Shown one piece after another: positions 1 through 6,220 of a DNA stretch of 8,130 nucleotides; position 1 is the stretch's first letter, and every line of letters begins with the position of its first letter. The position numbers and the translations under genes were made by a program. This DNA comes from Verrucomicrobiota bacterium (GTDB taxonomy: Bacteria; Verrucomicrobiota; Verrucomicrobiia; Methylacidiphilales; Verrucolacustridaceae), in NCBI GenBank assembly GCA_010024525.1, contig RGGS01000048.1, positions 1 to 8,130 on the forward strand, read 5' to 3'. Below the pieces are notes generated by a model. That model ran no database searches and was not told the DNA's origin. It saw only the letters and a program-made list of their open reading frames with translations.

Positions 1-822
1 CTGGACGTGTTTGAGGAAGAGCCGCTGGCGGCGGATCATCCGTTGCGGAAGAACAAAAAAATCATTCTCACGCCGCATCTGGGGGCCTCCACGGCGGAAG
101 CGCAGGAGAGTGTCGGCATCGAGATTGCCGAGGCCGTCCGTGATTATCTGACGGAGGGTGCGGTGCGGAATGCGGTAAACATTCCCAGTGTGGATGCACG
201 AACGATGGCCAAGTTGCGTCCACAAATTGATTTCGGTTTCCGGTTGGGCCGGTTGCTTTCGCAGATTGCGCCTGCCCGGTGTGACCGCCTGACGATCAGC
301 TACGCCGGTAAAATCGGGGAAGAGGATACGACTCCGCTGACCCGCAGCATCTTGAAGGGGTTTCTATACGGTGCCGGGGGTTCGGATGTGAACGAGGTCA
401 ATGCGCCGAAGATGGCGGCGAATCTCGGGTTGAAGGTTTCCGAGACCAAACAAACCGAGTCAGGTGAATATTCGGAACTGATTTCTGTGCGAGCGGGGCA
501 GGACGACAAGGAGGCGGAAGTGAGTGGCACCTTCTTTGGCACGAGTCCGCATATTGTCCGGATCAACGATCAGTGGATGGAGGCACGACCGGAGGGATTT
601 CTTTTGCTGATGGAAAACAAGGATCGGCCCGGGATTGTCGGTTGGATTGGGACCTTGCTCGGGAAGCACAAGGTAAACATCGCCAGCATGACCCTGAGCC
701 GGAGCGCCCCTGGTTCGAAGGCGTTGAGCGTGTTGAACCTGGATTCCGCTCCCGGGGAGGGAGTGTTAAAAGAGATGTTGGCCGACAAAGACATCACCTC
801 AGTCAAAGTCGTAAAGATTTAA
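1..822 (+). CDS. serA: D-3-phosphoglycerate dehydrogenase, C-terminal part (cut by left edge)
   Basis: This enzyme catalyses the NAD-dependent oxidation of 3-phosphoglycerate to 3-phosphohydroxypyruvate, the first step of serine synthesis in the cytoplasm. The open frame enters at base 1, so 273 residues are visible and the N-terminal half is missing. Residues 1-8 (LDVFEEEP) and the TPHLGAST segment near residue 26, carrying the catalytic histidine, end the dehydrogenase core. NIPSV near residue 62 opens a regulatory middle region (about 70-195) with a VNEVNAP segment. An ACT domain with the DRPG and VNIASM signatures covers about 200-273. This layout is the long SerA form with an intervening allosteric domain plus ACT domain, a class often inhibited by serine. 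I infer feedback control from that architecture and have no direct evidence for it here. The frame is intact to its TAA stop. Its upstream neighbours and promoter lie outside the window. Confidence 0.95.
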   Translation: MDVFEEEPLAADHPLRKNKKIILTPHLGASTAEAQESVGIEIAEAVRDYLTEGAVRNAVNIPSVDARTMAKLRPQIDFGFRLGRLLSQIAPARCDRLTISYAGKIGEEDTTPLTRSILKGFLYGAGGSDVNEVNAPKMAANLGLKVSETKQTESGEYSELISVRAGQDDKEAEVSGTFFGTSPHIVRINDQWMEARPEGFLLLMENKDRPGIVGWIGTLLGKHKVNIASMTLSRSAPGSKALSVLNLDSAPGEGVLKEMLADKDITSVKVVKI

Positions 823-1114
823 AGTCTCCGATCCTTGAAGTGGGGGCACGGACAGATGACCCCCTACGCACCCTAGAATAGCCGAAACGAACCCCCAAAC
901 CCACAGGAAGCAAGGGGTTTAAGTTTCATCCCGATAGGCTTATTCGCAAGGAGTTATCAAGATATACCTTCTTGTTCAAAGTCGTTGATCATCAAGCATG
1001 AAAATCGATGATCCACATATTTCTTCCAAAGTTATTCACATGGTGGTTCTGCGGTTGTTTGGGGCTATTGGAGTGATTCTCGATCGTTTTTCCTGCTTGG
1101 GATAGGGTTGGGGC
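823..1114. other. AT-richer intergenic region between serA and the class D-like gene
   Basis: This is the only long gap in the window, and I find no convincing gene in it. GGGGG at 842-846 could pair with CCCCC at 860-864, and AACCCC at 890-895 with GGGGTT at 914-919. Neither pair is followed by a T run, so a serA terminator here is only possible. Positions 940-1040 are clearly AT-richer than the neighbouring genes and hold four DnaA-box-like 9-mers. They also hold a 7-base inverted repeat, GATCATC (987-993) with GATGATC (1007-1013). The promoter of the next gene should lie here, but I see no good -35/-10 pair. Confidence 0.6.
940..1040 (+). promoter_or_regulatory. Cluster of DnaA-box-like 9-mers
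   Basis: TTATTCACA at 1032-1040 matches the DnaA box consensus TTATNCACA exactly. TTATTCGCA (940-948) and TGATCCACA (1009-1017) each differ from TTATNCACA or TTATCCACA by one base, and TTATCAAGA (954-962) differs by two. All four are in the same orientation within about 100 bases of AT-rich DNA. The cluster could be a DnaA-responsive site or chance enrichment in AT-rich sequence. Genes on both sides read rightward and both look G-rich on this strand, which argues against the main replication origin. Confidence 0.3.
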
Positions 1115-1822
1115 ATGAACAGGGCTTGGGCCATCGCTCTGCTTGGTGTGTCCAGTGTATTGGCGGAGGTGGAGAAGTATCCGGATGGCATGATCATTTT
1201 GGAAACTCCGTTGAGTGGGTCGATGGATCTGGTGGCGGGTAGTGAATCGGAATTGGATTCACCCCGGGTGCCGGCTTCGACATTTAAAATTGTCATCGCT
1301 TGGGCCTCTTTGGACCTGGGTCTGATTCAAGATGTCGAGAAGCCGTTGGAAGGGGCGGAGGGGTTAGGGTTGCGGGAGTCGTTGCAGAGATCGATCAATC
1401 CTCCCTTCGCGGCACTGGCGGAGAAAATCGGGGCAGACCGGTTGGCAGAGTATGCGGCGCGAAGCGGTTTGATTGAGGGTGACATTGCCAAAGATTGGAT
1501 GAAGGGGGGAGGCCAGGAGGCGGCTCATGCGGCAGACTTGAAAACCACCATTCGGCGTGAGCATCAGATGGCGGTGGGTTGGATGCGTGGGACGGCTCCT
1601 TGGGAGGGAAAGGCGGGAAAGAGGCTGCAGGAGGCGCTAGTTTGGAGAGGGCAGAGGGTTCTGCTGAGGGCCAAGACGGGCTCCTATGGGGGATGTCTTT
1701 GGATGACAGGATACGGGCCGGACAAAGCGGTGACTGTCTTTATGGCCGGACCGGTATCCCGCCGACCCGAGATCATCAAAGCCTTTTATCGCCGTTGGGG
1801 GGTGGAGCCGTTGGATTTTTAG
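1115..1822 (+). CDS. Secreted class D beta-lactamase-like / penicillin-recognising protein
   Basis: This 235-residue protein belongs to the serine beta-lactamase / penicillin-binding transpeptidase superfamily and is closest in pattern to class D (OXA) enzymes. Residues 1-17 look like a cleaved signal peptide (hydrophobic core, then VLA before EVE), so it should act in the periplasm. PASTFK at 53-58 supplies the nucleophile Ser55 and Lys58. SIN at 93-95 occupies the SxV/SxN position. Trp128 sits in a WMKGG segment like the class D WxxGG. LRAKTG at 184-189 contains the third motif and closely resembles the OXA version. The class D YGN motif is absent: the aligned segment reads GLIEGD. Together with SxN, this makes true beta-lactamase activity uncertain, and a peptidoglycan-related or orphan role is possible. 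The start is well fixed because an in-frame TAG lies at 1103-1105. A weak AGGG ribosome site lies at 1104-1107. It lies 50 bases before the ymdB homologue. Confidence 0.85.
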   Translation: MNRAWAIALLGVSSVLAEVEKYPDGMIILETPLSGSMDLVAGSESELDSPRVPASTFKIVIAWASLDLGLIQDVEKPLEGAEGLGLRESLQRSINPPFAALAEKIGADRLAEYAARSGLIEGDIAKDWMKGGGQEAAHAADLKTTIRREHQMAVGWMRGTAPWEGKAGKRLQEALVWRGQRVLLRAKTGSYGGCLWMTGYGPDKAVTVFMAGPVSRRPEIIKAFYRRWGVEPLDF

Positions 1823-1872
1823 GCCGACCTACCCGTGATTGAGCGGGGGGAGCAGGTAGGCTAGGGTTCGGT

Positions 1873-2652
1873 ATGCGGATCCTTTTTTTGGGCGATGTAG
1901 TGGCGGAGCATGGCAGGGATGCGGTCAAGGAGTTGATGCCCCAGCTGATTGAGGAGTTCGCCCCCGATTTCATCGTGGTGAACGGGGAGAATGCGGCCGG
2001 CGGAAACGGCATTACCCCCAAACTCGCCTATGACATCTTTCGGGCCAAAGTGGACGTGATCACCCTGGGGGACCACTGCTGGGATCAGCGGGAGATCATG
2101 AGTTTCTTTGCGGAGGAACCGCGGTTGATCCGACCTTTTAATTTTCCCGCCACCTGCCCGGGCAAGGGATGGATCGTGGTCAATGGCAACGGAAAAAAAC
2201 TGGGCGTGGTCAACGCCATGGGGCGGACCTTTATGAAGGCAGATGTGGATAATCCTTTTCTCCTGATGGATCCCATCCTGGAGGAGATTCATCGGGAGAC
2301 GCGGGCCATTCTGGTGGATTTTCATGCCGAGACGACCTCGGAGAAGATTGCTTTCGGTCATGCCATGGATGGAAAGGTCTCGGCGGTGGTTGGGACCCAC
2401 ACCCACGTGCAGACGGCAGACGAAAAAATCCTGCCCGGAGGAACAGCCTACCTCACCGACGCGGGCTTCTGTGGGGCGCACGATTCTGTGATCGGTCGTG
2501 AAAAGAACTTCATTGTGGACCGGTTCAAGACCCTGATGCCGGTCAAAATGCACCTGGCCACCGGCGGAATCCAGTTGGACGGGGTGGTCATCGATGTGGA
2601 CGAGGCCACCGGTAAGGCCACAGGCATCCAGAGAATTCAAAAGCCGAAGTGA
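1873..2652 (+). CDS. ymdB: YmdB-family metallophosphoesterase (TIGR00282 type)
   Basis: This 259-residue protein matches the calcineurin-like phosphoesterases typified by Bacillus subtilis YmdB, a dinuclear-metal enzyme reported to hydrolyse 2',3'-cyclic nucleotides (family knowledge). Its length is close to the usual 260-265. Visible motifs are GDVV (Asp8), NGENAAGGNGIT (Glu39, Asn40), RPFNFP with PGKG (87-98), DFHAETTSEK (His151), GTHTHVQTADE (His176, His178) and GGTAYLTDAG. The metal motif normally read as GNHxWD is GDHCWD here, placing Asp at residue 67 where Asn usually binds metal. All the other ligands are present. There is no signal peptide or membrane segment, so it should be cytoplasmic. 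The ATG at 1873 follows a weak AGGG site (1863-1866) within TAGGGTT, a string also found before the preceding gene. Its stop overlaps the xseA start, so the two are translationally coupled. The substrate in this organism cannot be read from the sequence. Confidence 0.93.
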   Translation: MRILFLGDVVAEHGRDAVKELMPQLIEEFAPDFIVVNGENAAGGNGITPKLAYDIFRAKVDVITLGDHCWDQREIMSFFAEEPRLIRPFNFPATCPGKGWIVVNGNGKKLGVVNAMGRTFMKADVDNPFLLMDPILEEIHRETRAILVDFHAETTSEKIAFGHAMDGKVSAVVGTHTHVQTADEKILPGGTAYLTDAGFCGAHDSVIGREKNFIVDRFKTLMPVKMHLATGGIQLDGVVIDVDEATGKATGIQRIQKPK

Positions 2653-3908
2653 GTTGCCCGGAGCCTTTAACGGTTTCTGCGCTGACCTCGCGGATCAAGG
2701 AGATCCTTGAGGATCAGGTGGGGGAGGTTTCGGTCTCCGGGGAGATTTCCAACTTCCGCCGCCAATCTTCGGGGCACTGTTATTTTACCCTGAAGGATGC
2801 CGGCTCGCAGATTCCCTGCGCCCTTTTCAAGGGGGCGGCAGCCCGGATGAGTCTGCAACCCGGGGACGGGGTCAAAGTAGTCGCCCATGGGGAAGTTTCC
2901 GTCTACGAGCCCCGTGGAGCGTATCAACTGATCGTGCGGGGACTGGAGCCTTTGGGAAAAGGGGACCTGCACCAGCGCTTTGAAGAGTTAAAAAGAAAAC
3001 TGCAGGGTGAGGGTCTGTTTGATGAATCGCGCAAGCGGGCGATCCCGGAATTTGTCGAGCGGGTGGGAATCATCACAAGTCCAACCGGAGCGGCGGTGCG
3101 GGATGTCATCCATGTTCTCCAAAGAAGGTGTCCACGTATCGCCCTCACGGTTTTTGGGGTGAAGGTGCAAGGCGACGGTGCGGCCGAGGAGGTGGCGGAA
3201 GCGATTGCGGAGATGGGAAAGAGGAATTTTGATGTGTTGCTGGTGGTCCGGGGTGGGGGAAGTCTGGAAGATCTTTGGTCGTTTAATGAGGAGATCGTGG
3301 CGAGGGCCGTGACAGCGAGTCCGATACCGGTGATCAGTGGAGTGGGGCACGAAACGGACTTCACGATCTGCGATTTTGTGGCGGATTTGCGGGCGCCCAC
3401 CCCATCGGCGGCGGCGGAGATGGTGAGTCGACCGGATGCCGATTGGCAGGAAGAAGTGGAGACTCTGGAAGACAGGCTGGAAAGTGTGGCGAGGGATGTT
3501 TTGGAGGAAAAAAAACGCAGGGTGGCGGAGTTGGCCGGGAGTTATGTTTTTCGTGAGCCGGGAAAAATGGTTGAGATGAGCGCTCAGAGGGTGGATGAGT
3601 TGGCCCTCCAACTGGAACGGGGGCTGGGAAACGCTTGGAGATACCGGAAACAGATGGCGCAGGCGCTTTTGCAGAGGTGGGTGGCCTTGAAGCCGGAGAG
3701 GAGGGTGCGCGAGTTGACCCTACGGATGCAGGCGGCCGCCGACCGATTACGGGTGTTGGGGCCCGAGGAGACTTTGAGAAGAGGGTATACCCTTGTGCAG
3801 GCGCCGGATGGAAAGTTGATTCGTGGAGCAGGAGCGGCCCGAAAGCGGGGGGATCTGTTGGTTCGTTTCGCTGATGGCAAGGTGCCGGTCAAAGTGAAGG
3901 ACAAATGA
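2649..3908 (+). CDS. xseA: Exodeoxyribonuclease VII large subunit
   Basis: This is the catalytic subunit of exonuclease VII, which degrades single-stranded DNA to short oligonucleotides from either end in a complex with several XseB subunits. It has 419 residues, somewhat shorter than the roughly 450 common in the family. The N-terminal OB-fold DNA-binding domain (about 1-100) carries VSGEISNFRRQSSGHCYFTL. The nuclease domain holds GIITSPTGAAVRDV (140-153, with Asp152 at the likely catalytic position), RGGGSLEDLW (201-210) and GVGHETDFT (231-239) followed by a DLRAPTPSAAAE segment. A long charged helical region (about 262-370) fits the XseB-binding coiled coil, and ETLRRGYTLV (374-383) is the usual C-terminal signature. 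Translation starts at GTG 2649, inside the ymdB stop (GTGA overlap), and no good ribosome site is seen. That suggests re-initiation by ribosomes finishing ymdB. xseB follows after 49 bases. Confidence 0.97.
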   Translation: MSCPEPLTVSALTSRIKEILEDQVGEVSVSGEISNFRRQSSGHCYFTLKDAGSQIPCALFKGAAARMSLQPGDGVKVVAHGEVSVYEPRGAYQLIVRGLEPLGKGDLHQRFEELKRKLQGEGLFDESRKRAIPEFVERVGIITSPTGAAVRDVIHVLQRRCPRIALTVFGVKVQGDGAAEEVAEAIAEMGKRNFDVLLVVRGGGSLEDLWSFNEEIVARAVTASPIPVISGVGHETDFTICDFVADLRAPTPSAAAEMVSRPDADWQEEVETLEDRLESVARDVLEEKKRRVAELAGSYVFREPGKMVEMSAQRVDELALQLERGLGNAWRYRKQMAQALLQRWVALKPERRVRELTLRMQAAADRLRVLGPEETLRRGYTLVQAPDGKLIRGAGAARKRGDLLVRFADGKVPVKVKDK

Positions 3909-3941
3909 GCATCCGGAATAGGACTGGACGGGCGAGGGGCG

Positions 3942-3948
3942 AAGGAGG
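3942..3948 (+). promoter_or_regulatory. Strong ribosome binding site of xseB
   Basis: AAGGAGG is the best Shine-Dalgarno match before any gene in the window. It lies 9 bases before GTG 3958 and 12 before ATG 3961. The spacing favours the GTG, though either is workable. It is separated from xseA, so xseB translation need not depend on coupling, which could help make the excess of small subunit that exonuclease VII needs. Confidence 0.75.
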
Positions 3949-3957
3949 AATGATTTT

Positions 3958-4269
3958 GTGATGGCCAAAGGCAAGTCCGGTACCCCCGAATCCTTCGAGG
4001 AGTCCCTTCGAGAACTGGAGTCATTGGTGGAGCAGATGGAATCTCCCGAGCTCCCCTTGGAGACGATTGTGGAAAAATACGAGCAGGGGATGAAACTGGT
4101 CACCGTTTGCACGGAAAAACTAAAGGCTGCGGAAAAGCGTATCTCCTTGTTAACGAGGAAGAAGGGTGGCTCGATAGAAGAGGGCGAGCTGGAGGATGCC
4201 GGGGAGGATAGCCCGAAAGTGAGTGCATCAAAGAAGGCTGGTCGGGGAGCCCCAGATCTGCTCATCTAA
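3958..4269 (+). CDS. xseB: Exodeoxyribonuclease VII small subunit
   Basis: XseB is the small helical subunit that binds the XseA coiled coil and is required in several copies per large subunit. The product is 103 residues from the GTG (102 from ATG 3961). The family core is clear at residues 13-65: an SFEESLRELESLVEQ helix, the MESPELPLETIVEKYEQGM turn and second helix, then a CTEKLKAAEKRISLL end. The last 35 or so residues are acidic then basic, low in complexity and beyond the usual end of about 80 residues, so they form a probably disordered tail. It lies directly between xseA and dxs, with its stop 10 bases before the dxs start. The GTG start is chosen because the strong AAGGAGG sits at ideal spacing from it. 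Confidence 0.93.
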   Translation: MMAKGKSGTPESFEESLRELESLVEQMESPELPLETIVEKYEQGMKLVTVCTEKLKAAEKRISLLTRKKGGSIEEGELEDAGEDSPKVSASKKAGRGAPDLLI

Positions 4270-4279
4270 CCAACTTCTT

Positions 4280-6187
4280 ATGGCAACCCCTTTACTGGAC
4301 TCGATCAAGGGTCCCGCAGATGTCAAAAAGTTGGCGGTCGAGGATCTCCCCAAGCTCGCTCAGGAGATACGGGAGGAGCTGATTGGTGTCCTCAGCAAGA
4401 CCGGTGGTCATCTTGGTCCCAACCTGGGTGTGGTGGAGTTGACCATTGCGCTGCACCGGGTCTTTGACACCCCCACGGATCACTTCCTTTTTGACGTCAG
4501 CCATCAGGCCTATGTTCACAAGCTTCTGACCGGCCGGCGGGATCGTTTTCACACCATCCGGCAGCCGGGTGGACTGAACGGCTTCATGCTCCGGTCGGAA
4601 AGTGAGCACGACTGTTTTGGTGCGGGTCATGCCGGCACGGCACTCTCGGCGGCCCTGGGAATGGCCTCAGCTCGGGACATGCGGGGCGGAAAAGAGCACG
4701 TGATCTGTCTGGCGGGGGATGCCGCCTTCACCTGCGGGGTGACTTTTGAGGCCCTGAACAACGTGGCCCATCACACCAAACGGCTGATCACGATCCTGAA
4801 CGACAATAAGTGGTCGATCGACAAAAACGTCGGAGCCATCGCCGGCTACCTGAATAAGATCACCACCGACAGCCGCTTCATCCATCTGCATGAGAGAGCG
4901 GCCCATTTCATCGAGAAGCTTGGCGGGGCCAAGGCCCTCAAAGTGGCTCGGCGGGCCGAAGAGCATGTGAAGGGAATGATTTTCCCCAGCGTAATTTTTG
5001 AGGAACTGGGCGTGACCTATTACGGTCCGGTGGACGGGCACGACATCCACAGCCTCATTAAGATGTTCGAATTCCTAAAAACCCAGAATTTCCCGGTCAT
5101 CCTGCACGTGGTCACGACCAAGGGGAAGGGTTTCGAACCCGCCTTGGTCAAGCAGAAGAAGTTTCACGGTCTGGGACCGTATGATCCGGAGACCGGTGAA
5201 ACCAAGGCGCTGGGGCAACCGACTTTCAGCGAGGTGTTCGCCGACCATCTTTCAAAATTGGCAGACAACGACACCCGCATTGTGGCGATCACCGGGGCGA
5301 TGCCCAACGGCACCGGGTTGGACCGGTTCCAACCCAAGCACCAAGACCGTTATTTTGATGTGGGAATTGCCGAGGAGCATGCGGTCCTTTTTGCCGCCGG
5401 CATGGCCACCAAAGGTTTCAAGCCTTTCTGTGCGATTTACTCGACCTTCCTGCAGAGGGCCTACGACCAGATCGTTCACGACGTTTGCCTCCAGAACCTC
5501 CCGGTGGTTTTCTGTATGGACCGTGGAGGACTGTCGGGGGATGACGGTCCAACCCATCACGGCCTCTTTGACATCTCCTACCTGCGGGGTGTGCCCAATT
5601 TGGTGCACATGTCACCCAAGGACGAAGACGAGTTTGTCGACATGCTCTATACCGCAAGTCTGCACAACGGTCCCAGTGCCATCCGCTATCCCCGGGGGAT
5701 CGGTCCGAATGCCACGATCAAGAAGAGTCCGATGGCTTTGCCTATCGGAAAAGCGGAGGTGATCCGACACGGTCAAAAGGTCGTCATTTGGTCGTATGGA
5801 CAGATGCTGCCCATGGCCCTGCAACTTTCCGATGAGCTGAAAAAAGAAGAGGGAATCGAAGCGGCCGTGATCAACGCACGGTTTGTGAAACCCCTCGATT
5901 CCGCCCTCTTGGAACTTTTCGGACGGAGCGCGGACGTGGTCGTGACGTTCGAAGATCATGTGATCAAGGGAGGTTTTGGAAGTGCCATTCTCGAGGAGCT
6001 CTCGAATTTGGGGATTTCCACCCCGGTGGTCCGGATCGGCTGGCCCGACGAGTTTATCGAGCACGGCAAGCCCGAGGCCTTGCGGGAGCGGTATGGGTTG
6101 AGCGTCAAGGCGGCCAAAGAAAAACTTCTTCCCCATCTCGCCAAGATCAAGGGCACGGCCCGCAAAGCCCAACCCGCAGCCGCCTGA
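4280..6187 (+). CDS. dxs: 1-deoxy-D-xylulose-5-phosphate synthase
   Basis: Dxs condenses pyruvate with glyceraldehyde 3-phosphate using thiamine diphosphate. It is the first step of the MEP pathway to isoprenoids and also feeds thiamine and pyridoxal synthesis. The product has 635 residues, typical for the family. Visible features include GGHLGPNLG with His44 (E. coli His49), the SHQAYVHKLLTGRRDRF segment near 74-90, and the cofactor/metal motif GDA at 146-148 continuing to LNDN (173-176). Further on are IAEEHAV with the key Glu365 (E. coli Glu370), QRAYDQ with Arg393, GDDGPTHHG with Asp422, and YPRG at 470-473. The cofactor motif is GDA where most Dxs have GDG, and SHQAY replaces GHQAY. ATG 4280 is preferred because the frame upstream of it lies inside xseB and the ATG begins the family's typical N-terminus. 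No Shine-Dalgarno is seen. The ispA gene often found between xseB and dxs is absent. Confidence 0.97.
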   Translation: MATPLLDSIKGPADVKKLAVEDLPKLAQEIREELIGVLSKTGGHLGPNLGVVELTIALHRVFDTPTDHFLFDVSHQAYVHKLLTGRRDRFHTIRQPGGLNGFMLRSESEHDCFGAGHAGTALSAALGMASARDMRGGKEHVICLAGDAAFTCGVTFEALNNVAHHTKRLITILNDNKWSIDKNVGAIAGYLNKITTDSRFIHLHERAAHFIEKLGGAKALKVARRAEEHVKGMIFPSVIFEELGVTYYGPVDGHDIHSLIKMFEFLKTQNFPVILHVVTTKGKGFEPALVKQKKFHGLGPYDPETGETKALGQPTFSEVFADHLSKLADNDTRIVAITGAMPNGTGLDRFQPKHQDRYFDVGIAEEHAVLFAAGMATKGFKPFCAIYSTFLQRAYDQIVHDVCLQNLPVVFCMDRGGLSGDDGPTHHGLFDISYLRGVPNLVHMSPKDEDEFVDMLYTASLHNGPSAIRYPRGIGPNATIKKSPMALPIGKAEVIRHGQKVVIWSYGQMLPMALQLSDELKKEEGIEAAVINARFVKPLDSALLELFGRSADVVVTFEDHVIKGGFGSAILEELSNLGISTPVVRIGWPDEFIEHGKPEALRERYGLSVKAAKEKLLPHLAKIKGTARKAQPAAA

Positions 6188-6220
6188 TTCCGTGCGGATC
6201 CGGTCGGCACTCTTTTTCAT

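Noticed and set aside
823..1114. Possible main chromosomal origin based on the DnaA-like boxes
   Set aside because: Genes on both sides read the same way and appear G-rich on the same strand, with no skew switch, and no typical origin neighbours such as dnaA, dnaN or gidA are present.
1820..1861. CCTACC (1828-1833) and GGTAGG (1855-1860) as a terminator after the class D-like gene
   Set aside because: The stem is only 6 bases with a 21-base loop and no following T run, in a 50-base gap that looks intra-operonic.
1861..2640. A 259-codon reverse-strand open frame lying over the ymdB homologue
   Set aside because: The forward product has every family motif, while the reverse product shows no recognisable domain and looks like a mirror frame of GC-rich coding DNA.
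3950..3961. A minimal ATG-ATT-TTG-TGA open frame whose stop overlaps ATG 3961, resembling a coupling leader for xseB
   Set aside because: AAGGAGG ends only one base before this ATG, too close to initiate there, whereas its spacing to GTG 3958 is good. It is most likely coincidental.
4223..4279. A longer dxs start upstream of ATG 4280
   Set aside because: The extra 19 codons overlap the end of xseB in another frame, use a non-ATG start and add residues unlike the Dxs N-terminus.
5612..6220. A 202-codon reverse-strand open frame over the 3' part of dxs
   Set aside because: It overlaps conserved Dxs sequence entirely and has no family motif of its own.
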